From Larix kaempferi (taxonomy: Eukaryota; Streptophyta; Pinopsida; Pinales; Pinaceae): DNA of 64,000 nt. Under the pieces are notes generated by a model. That model had not been told where the DNA came from. It saw only the letters and a program-made list of their open reading frames with translations, and did no database searches. The position numbers and the translations under genes are program-made. The stretch covers positions 24,246,001 through 24,310,000 of the forward strand of contig BSBM01000753.1 in the NCBI GenBank assembly GCA_027924585.1, written 5' to 3'. This document shows, one piece after another, positions 59,386 through 64,000 of the stretch. The stretch's first letter is position 1; each line of letters starts with the position of its first letter.

Positions 59386-62043
59386 ATGAATACAAGGAGG
59401 GTAAAACGCGATCACCTCCCAACCCCCAAAACCCCACAAAACACTGACAGTGAAGGTGGTTCGGGTTGTGGTCGAGGTCCACCGTTGGGTAGAAGAACAT
59501 TCATCGACGACCTTGTTGACAGAACTGATTCAGCTGTCAGGACTCGTCAACGGGAGACTCCTATCAGAAGAGGCCCTGCTGATCCTGGAGCGCCAGCATC
59601 AGGATCCACGGTGGAAGATACAGGAGCAGCCGTGATTTCTGCATATACCCCTGCTAAAGAAGGGACAGCTGATTCAGCTGTTACAACTGAAGAATTCGCA
59701 GTTGTTACAACTGAAGAATTCGCAGCCGCTACAACTGAAGAATACGCAGCTGTTACAACTGAGGTAAGGAACGCAGGAACGAACGAAGAAGAGGATACAG
59801 AAGAAAAGATGAATAACAGACATGAGGACGAAGAGGAAGAAGCAGTGGTACAATACCATCATGAAAATAATTCCCTGCCAGAAGAAACTATGGCTACATT
59901 ACAATTTCCAATACAGCAGCTAGAAGGGACAGCTCCTATGAAAAACATCTCGCCATCGGTGTTGCCTCGCTTCCATGGCAGGGCGGCAGAAGATCCAGAT
60001 GAATTCCTTTTTGAATTTGATATCCTCTGTCGCAGCTATGATTATGTCACAGATGCCCAAAAGCTGAAGCTTTTTCCTGCCACCCTCAAGGACAATGCAT
60101 TACGATGGTTCATGTGCCTTGGGGGAGGAACTGTTGCTAATTGGAATAAGATGAAGCAAGTGTTCCTGGAAAAATATCAAGAATATTGCAACACGAGGGA
60201 CAAAAGAGAGGAATTATTCAAGATGGTACAGAAGGAGGATGAAAGTTTGGAGGATTTTGTAGAGAGGCTGCTGTACAATGTGCAGAGAGCTGGGAAGACG
60301 AACATGGGGTTAGATGTGCTCAAGATAATCCTGCTTCGAGGGATCAGGGACGATTGTTTAGACATGTTAAATTTGCTAGGAAAGGGAGATATCTCTAAAG
60401 AACCTTTTGAGACAATTGTGGAATTATGTAAGAGATACTCCAAGGGATCTTCTAGGCATAACAAGCAGAACAAACGAGATAAGCTGGAACGTGATGTCTT
60501 CGACAGAACTCAGAAGTCATCCAATGGGGGAGCTACACGTGCGGAGATAGGCAATCTTCTTGAAAATTTTAAAATAGAAATGATGAGCTCTATCTCTTCA
60601 GAGATTGATGTCTTGAAGGCCAAGCAAAGACAGGCAGTGGAGGATCTCACACTAGGTGTGTTCTATCCCCGATGTAGAAAGACTCATCCACTGAAAGAAT
60701 TCCCTCTTGACAAAATACAAGTATGTCAGTTGTGCGAGCTGAACCATGATATGAAAGAATGTCCCACACTTCCCCAAGTGAAGGCTGTTCTGCAGGCATC
60801 AACTCCAGAAGTGGAATCAGCCTATTTCATTGCACAGAAGAAACCCTGGCAGCCTCGAAATCAAGGTATGTCTCCTGATTCATTTCCATTTTTGAATAAT
60901 TTGAATAATTGGAATACTAATATGAAAAATGTGAATACACAATTCCCTTCAAATTATGCTCAGTGGAATTCTCCTCAACCTACGATGCAAGGTTATAACT
61001 CATGGAGTCCTTGGACACAACCACCACATCAACCTACGTCATGGTCTCCTGGATGGAGGAACTTCCATCCTCGGAACCAGTTTCCTCAACCACCTCCACC
61101 TCAACAGTTATCGTATTCTCCTCCATATCCTCAATTTCATCAATATCCTCAATACCCACCTCAACAGTCGCAGCTGCAGCTGCAGAATAATCATGTTCCT
61201 AATATACCAATTCGGCCTCAGCTGCCTGCCCAACCTAACCCTAACCCAAATAATAAAACAGTCCATCAATTGGAAGCTCTCAATATGCCGGCCTACTCTC
61301 TCTCCCCTGTACCTTGTAATGATATTCGCCTACGGTCTGGGAAGATAATAGAACGTGTAATTTCAGAAAATATTCCACCGTCTGTGCATGACAAAGAAGA
61401 GAGTTCCCAGCATCCATTTGATCCGGTTCCTACCACTGAAGGTGTTGAGCATCCCTCAGATGGGACGGCTGAAACATTAAACGATAAATCAGATAATACG
61501 CAGCCTACCCAGCTGGTAAGGAAACCACCATATCCTGAGAGACTGATGCTGCCAAAAATAGGGGGGCAACCTCAGTTCAATCTCCTAGGAGAATTGAAGA
61601 ACCTTTATGTAAAGATCCCCCTTTTGCAAGCTCTTCAAGATGTACCTATTTATGCTAGAACTGTTCGGGACCTGTGCACTAAAAGACCGGGAAGGAAGCC
61701 CAGAGATCCTCCCACTATTCATGTCATAGGGAATTTATCTACTTTAATGATCGGAAAACCCCCTATGACCAAGTATGACGACCCTGGCAATCCTACTGTC
61801 ACTGTACACATACGACAAACGCAGATACCCAATGTACTAGTAGATTTAGGAGCAGTGATCAATGTTATAACAATTGAGACTGTAAAGAAGCTCGGATTCA
61901 CCAATATTAGACCGACCCCTACCATTTTAGAATTGGCAGACAGATCCACCATCAGACCCGAAGGGATTTTGGACGACCTTGTCATCTCAGTAGACTCATG
62001 GGAATACCCTGCCGACTTTCTGGTATTACAACCAAAATCATAG
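59386..62043 (+). CDS. gag-pro: Gag and protease polyprotein, Athila/Tat-type gypsy element
   Basis: 885 codons from the first ATG after the leader. Residues 1-180 are low complexity and include four near-copies of a 9-residue TTEEFA repeat (about 102-128). Residues about 190-350 are the retrotransposon gag core (PRFHGRAAEDPDEFLFEFD, LKDNALRWFM, EDESLEDFVERLLYNVQRAG). CQLCELNHDMKEC (about 447) is a CX2CX3HX4C zinc knuckle. Residues 480-640 are rich in Pro, Gln and Asn. The aspartic protease begins near 745; its active site reads VLVDLGAVINVI (about 815), with Val where DLGAS is usual. The frame closes with TAG at 62041-62043, before the conserved ILGRPWLA end of protease, which follows in the same frame. 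Products would form cytoplasmic virus-like particles. Confidence 0.92.
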   Translation: MNTRRVKRDHLPTPKTPQNTDSEGGSGCGRGPPLGRRTFIDDLVDRTDSAVRTRQRETPIRRGPADPGAPASGSTVEDTGAAVISAYTPAKEGTADSAVTTEEFAVVTTEEFAAATTEEYAAVTTEVRNAGTNEEEDTEEKMNNRHEDEEEEAVVQYHHENNSLPEETMATLQFPIQQLEGTAPMKNISPSVLPRFHGRAAEDPDEFLFEFDILCRSYDYVTDAQKLKLFPATLKDNALRWFMCLGGGTVANWNKMKQVFLEKYQEYCNTRDKREELFKMVQKEDESLEDFVERLLYNVQRAGKTNMGLDVLKIILLRGIRDDCLDMLNLLGKGDISKEPFETIVELCKRYSKGSSRHNKQNKRDKLERDVFDRTQKSSNGGATRAEIGNLLENFKIEMMSSISSEIDVLKAKQRQAVEDLTLGVFYPRCRKTHPLKEFPLDKIQVCQLCELNHDMKECPTLPQVKAVLQASTPEVESAYFIAQKKPWQPRNQGMSPDSFPFLNNLNNWNTNMKNVNTQFPSNYAQWNSPQPTMQGYNSWSPWTQPPHQPTSWSPGWRNFHPRNQFPQPPPPQQLSYSPPYPQFHQYPQYPPQQSQLQLQNNHVPNIPIRPQLPAQPNPNPNNKTVHQLEALNMPAYSLSPVPCNDIRLRSGKIIERVISENIPPSVHDKEESSQHPFDPVPTTEGVEHPSDGTAETLNDKSDNTQPTQLVRKPPYPERLMLPKIGGQPQFNLLGELKNLYVKIPLLQALQDVPIYARTVRDLCTKRPGRKPRDPPTIHVIGNLSTLMIGKPPMTKYDDPGNPTVTVHIRQTQIPNVLVDLGAVINVITIETVKKLGFTNIRPTPTILELADRSTIRPEGILDDLVISVDSWEYPADFLVLQPKS

Positions 62044-63627
62044 CTGGGGGGACACCCATTGATCTTGGGGAGGCCTTGGTTGGCTATAGCTGATGCTTGC
62101 ATCAGCTGTCGATCGGGGTCTATGACTATATCTGATGGTATGGAAACCAAAAACCTCACCCTGTATCCTCTAGAACAGCCGAGTCTAGAAACTGAAACTT
62201 CCCTTTGGATAGAACAGGAAGAGGAGGAGGATGTTCAGCCATTATTAACAATAGGGAAGGCACTAACCTTCAAAAACGAAACAGAAGACGATGCCATTAA
62301 TAATTTCATTAGCGAACCTGCTTCAGTAGATAAAGAAGTTTATCAACTCCTGAACAGTACCCTTGGTAAGGAAGAACAAGAACAACTTACGGAGGAAGCA
62401 CTAGTCAATGACACAAACATAATCCCAGTTTTGAAAAACTCGAGAAGCATTCCTATTGAGGTAGAGCCTGGAAGAACTTTGAACATCAACCCTGGTATCT
62501 CCTCAGAAGAACAGATGCGCCTAACCAATCTCTTGAAGGAACGTAAGGGGGCATTCGCCTGGGAGTATACAGACATGAAGGGTATTTTTTCCAGTCTGTG
62601 CACTCATCATATTTATATTAAAAACGACTCCCGGCCTGTATGTCAACCCCAACGACGCATGAACCCCAATTTGAGGGATATAGTGAAGGAGGAAATCCAG
62701 AAACTTTTGGAAGCAGGATTTATCTATCCTATTTCAGATAGTAAGTGGGTTTCCCCACTTGTAATTGTGCCCAAGAAAAATGGTAAATGGAGAGTCTGTG
62801 TTGATTATAGGGAGCTGAACAAAGCTACACAAAAGGATTATTTTCCTCTGCCCTTTATTGAACAAGTACTTGATACCCTATCAGGGAAGAAGTTCTTCTC
62901 CTTCTTGGATGGGTTCAATGGGTACAATCAAATTCAGATTGCTCCGGAGGATCAGGATAAGACCACCTTCACTTGCCCCTGGGGAACGTTTGCCTACAGG
63001 GTGCTTCCCTTTGGCTTGTGCAATGCACCTGCAACGTTCCAAAGAGCTGTGATTGGCATATTTTCTGAATTGGTTAATGATAGTATGGAAGTCTTTATGG
63101 ATGATTTTACTCCCTATGGCAAGGATTTTGAGGAAGCACTGGAAAATTTAAAGAAAGTTTTAATTCGCTGTGAACAGGCTCGCCTCTCATTAAGCACTGA
63201 AAAATGCCATATGATGATGAGTGAGGGGGTGGTATTAGGACATTTCATCTCTACCGATGGTATTCAAGTGGATCCTTCAAAAATTAAGGTGATAAAAAAT
63301 ATACCAACTCCTTCAACTCAGAAAGAGGTGCGAAGTTTTCTGGGACATGCTGGATATTACAGGAGATTTATAGAAAACTTCTCCAAACTTGCTTCTCCTT
63401 TGTTTTCATTGTTAATGAAGGACGCACAGTTTGTGTGGAGTACAGCATGCCAGAGAGCATTTGATAAGCTTAAAGAGAAGTTGTCCACAGCCCCTATTCT
63501 AAGGGGACCTAATTGGACCATACCTTTCCACATTTCTTCAGATGCTTCTGATACTGCCATTGGAGCAGTACTAGGACAGCAGGATGGTCAAGTACCTTAT
63601 GCTATCTATTATGTTAGTAAAACTTAG
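62044..63627 (+). CDS. pol: Pol part 1: protease end, reverse transcriptase, start of RNase H
   Basis: Same frame as the gag ORF, directly after the TAG; the nominal start at 62059 is a TTG inside HPLILGRPWLA and not a real initiator. Reverse transcriptase shows VSPLVIVPKKNGKWRVCVDY, then YNQIQIAPEDQDKTTFTCPW, LPFGLCNAPATFQRAV and the active site EVFMDDF (about 63088-63108). VRSFLGHAGYYRRFIENFSK follows, then RNase H as HISSDASDTAIGAVLGQQDG. All key residues are visible. The frame ends at TAG 63625-63627 after YYVSKT, caused by an apparent one-base loss; RNase H continues in another frame. Confidence 0.93.
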   Translation: MGGHPLILGRPWLAIADACISCRSGSMTISDGMETKNLTLYPLEQPSLETETSLWIEQEEEEDVQPLLTIGKALTFKNETEDDAINNFISEPASVDKEVYQLLNSTLGKEEQEQLTEEALVNDTNIIPVLKNSRSIPIEVEPGRTLNINPGISSEEQMRLTNLLKERKGAFAWEYTDMKGIFSSLCTHHIYIKNDSRPVCQPQRRMNPNLRDIVKEEIQKLLEAGFIYPISDSKWVSPLVIVPKKNGKWRVCVDYRELNKATQKDYFPLPFIEQVLDTLSGKKFFSFLDGFNGYNQIQIAPEDQDKTTFTCPWGTFAYRVLPFGLCNAPATFQRAVIGIFSELVNDSMEVFMDDFTPYGKDFEEALENLKKVLIRCEQARLSLSTEKCHMMMSEGVVLGHFISTDGIQVDPSKIKVIKNIPTPSTQKEVRSFLGHAGYYRRFIENFSKLASPLFSLLMKDAQFVWSTACQRAFDKLKEKLSTAPILRGPNWTIPFHISSDASDTAIGAVLGQQDGQVPYAIYYVSKT

Positions 63628-64000
63628 CCCCTGCTGAACTAAATTATACTGTTACTGAAAAAGAATTCCTTGCTATTGTTTATTCTATTATTAAGTTTCG
63701 ACATTACATTACTGGGTATCCTACATTTGTGCACACTGACCACTTTGCCATTAAGTATTTAATGAACAAACCTGTCACTAATGCCAGAGTAACCAGGTGG
63801 CTTTTATTATTACAGGAATTTGATATTACTATTATAGATAAACCTGGAAAAGAAAATGTTGTTGCTGATTTTTTATCACGATTTACTAACAGTGATGACA
63901 GTTCACCTGTTGAGGATGCTTTCCCAGATGAACATTTATTCGCACTCTCAGCTCATTCACCCTGGTATGCAGATGTTGCTAATTATTTGGTTGCAGGAAA
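63627..64000 (+). CDS. pol: Pol part 2: rest of RNase H, continues past the window
   Basis: Open to the end of the window in the frame beginning at 63627: PAELNYTVTEKEFLAIVYSI, then GYPTFVHTDHFAIKYLMNKP and DKPGKENVVADFLSRF, the normal second half of gypsy RNase H including the HTDH Asp. The linker to integrase follows (FALSAHSPWYADVANYL). Integrase, any downstream ORF and the 3' LTR lie outside. Confidence 0.9.

Noticed and set aside
62059-62061. Independent start codon for pol
   Set aside because: The base triplet is TTG inside the conserved HPLILGRPWLA of protease; it is a continuation of the gag frame, not an initiator.
61719-62159. Minus-strand ORF of 146 codons opposite protease
   Set aside because: A shadow of the strongly biased coding strand; it has no motif of its own.

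Overview
The window looks like a stretch of nuclear DNA from a seed plant with a large, AT-rich, retrotransposon-filled genome. A conifer or other gymnosperm would fit, but nothing here proves the lineage. The evidence is plant Ty1/copia and Ty3/gypsy proteins (including a chromodomain integrase and an Athila/Tat-type gag-pol), primer-binding sites for plant initiator tRNA-Met and tRNA-Asp, nested LTRs, and no convincing intact host gene. No rRNA, tRNA, CRISPR or bacterial-type features were seen.

Layout. 1-6833 is the 3' part of a non-autonomous gypsy-like element on the plus strand, ending in a 2.06-kb LTR. 7484-10193 is a decayed chromovirus pol followed by its 3' LTR. 11850-13835 is a palindrome-rich higher-order tandem array plus a tail. 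15173-22404 is a decayed 'extra ORF' of the Tat type, split by a minus-strand copia element (16774 to about 21219) that has lost reverse transcriptase and RNase H. 22430-23229 is LTR-like. 23230-25187 is a second array with the same tail. 26187-32936 is a copia element with both LTRs, a wrecked pol and three tandem-repeat families before its 3' LTR. 32937-34885 may be low-copy DNA with one weak exon candidate. 34891-36707 is a small TRIM-like element with promoter-like cargo. 37929-46238 is a complete 8.3-kb minus-strand non-autonomous element with 5-bp target duplications, in the same family as 1-6833. 46244-51474 is AT-rich non-coding DNA. 52984-54771 is a third palindromic array. 54800-55586 is a minus-strand copia-like LTR piece, lying against a second minus-strand extra ORF (55860-57852). 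That ORF is cut by the 5' LTR of an Athila/Tat-type element (57853 to the window end), whose gag-pol is almost intact apart from one in-frame TAG and one single-base frameshift.

How it fits together. These are mostly layers of insertion rather than cooperating genes. The best leads for something less ordinary are the palindromic arrays with a TATA-like motif in each unit, the LTR family that carries a second copy of its own polypurine tract and 5' terminus, the paired extra ORFs with a coiled-coil C-terminus, and the small LTR element with promoter-like cargo. All boundaries and homologies were judged by eye from the sequence; no alignment or database search was run.
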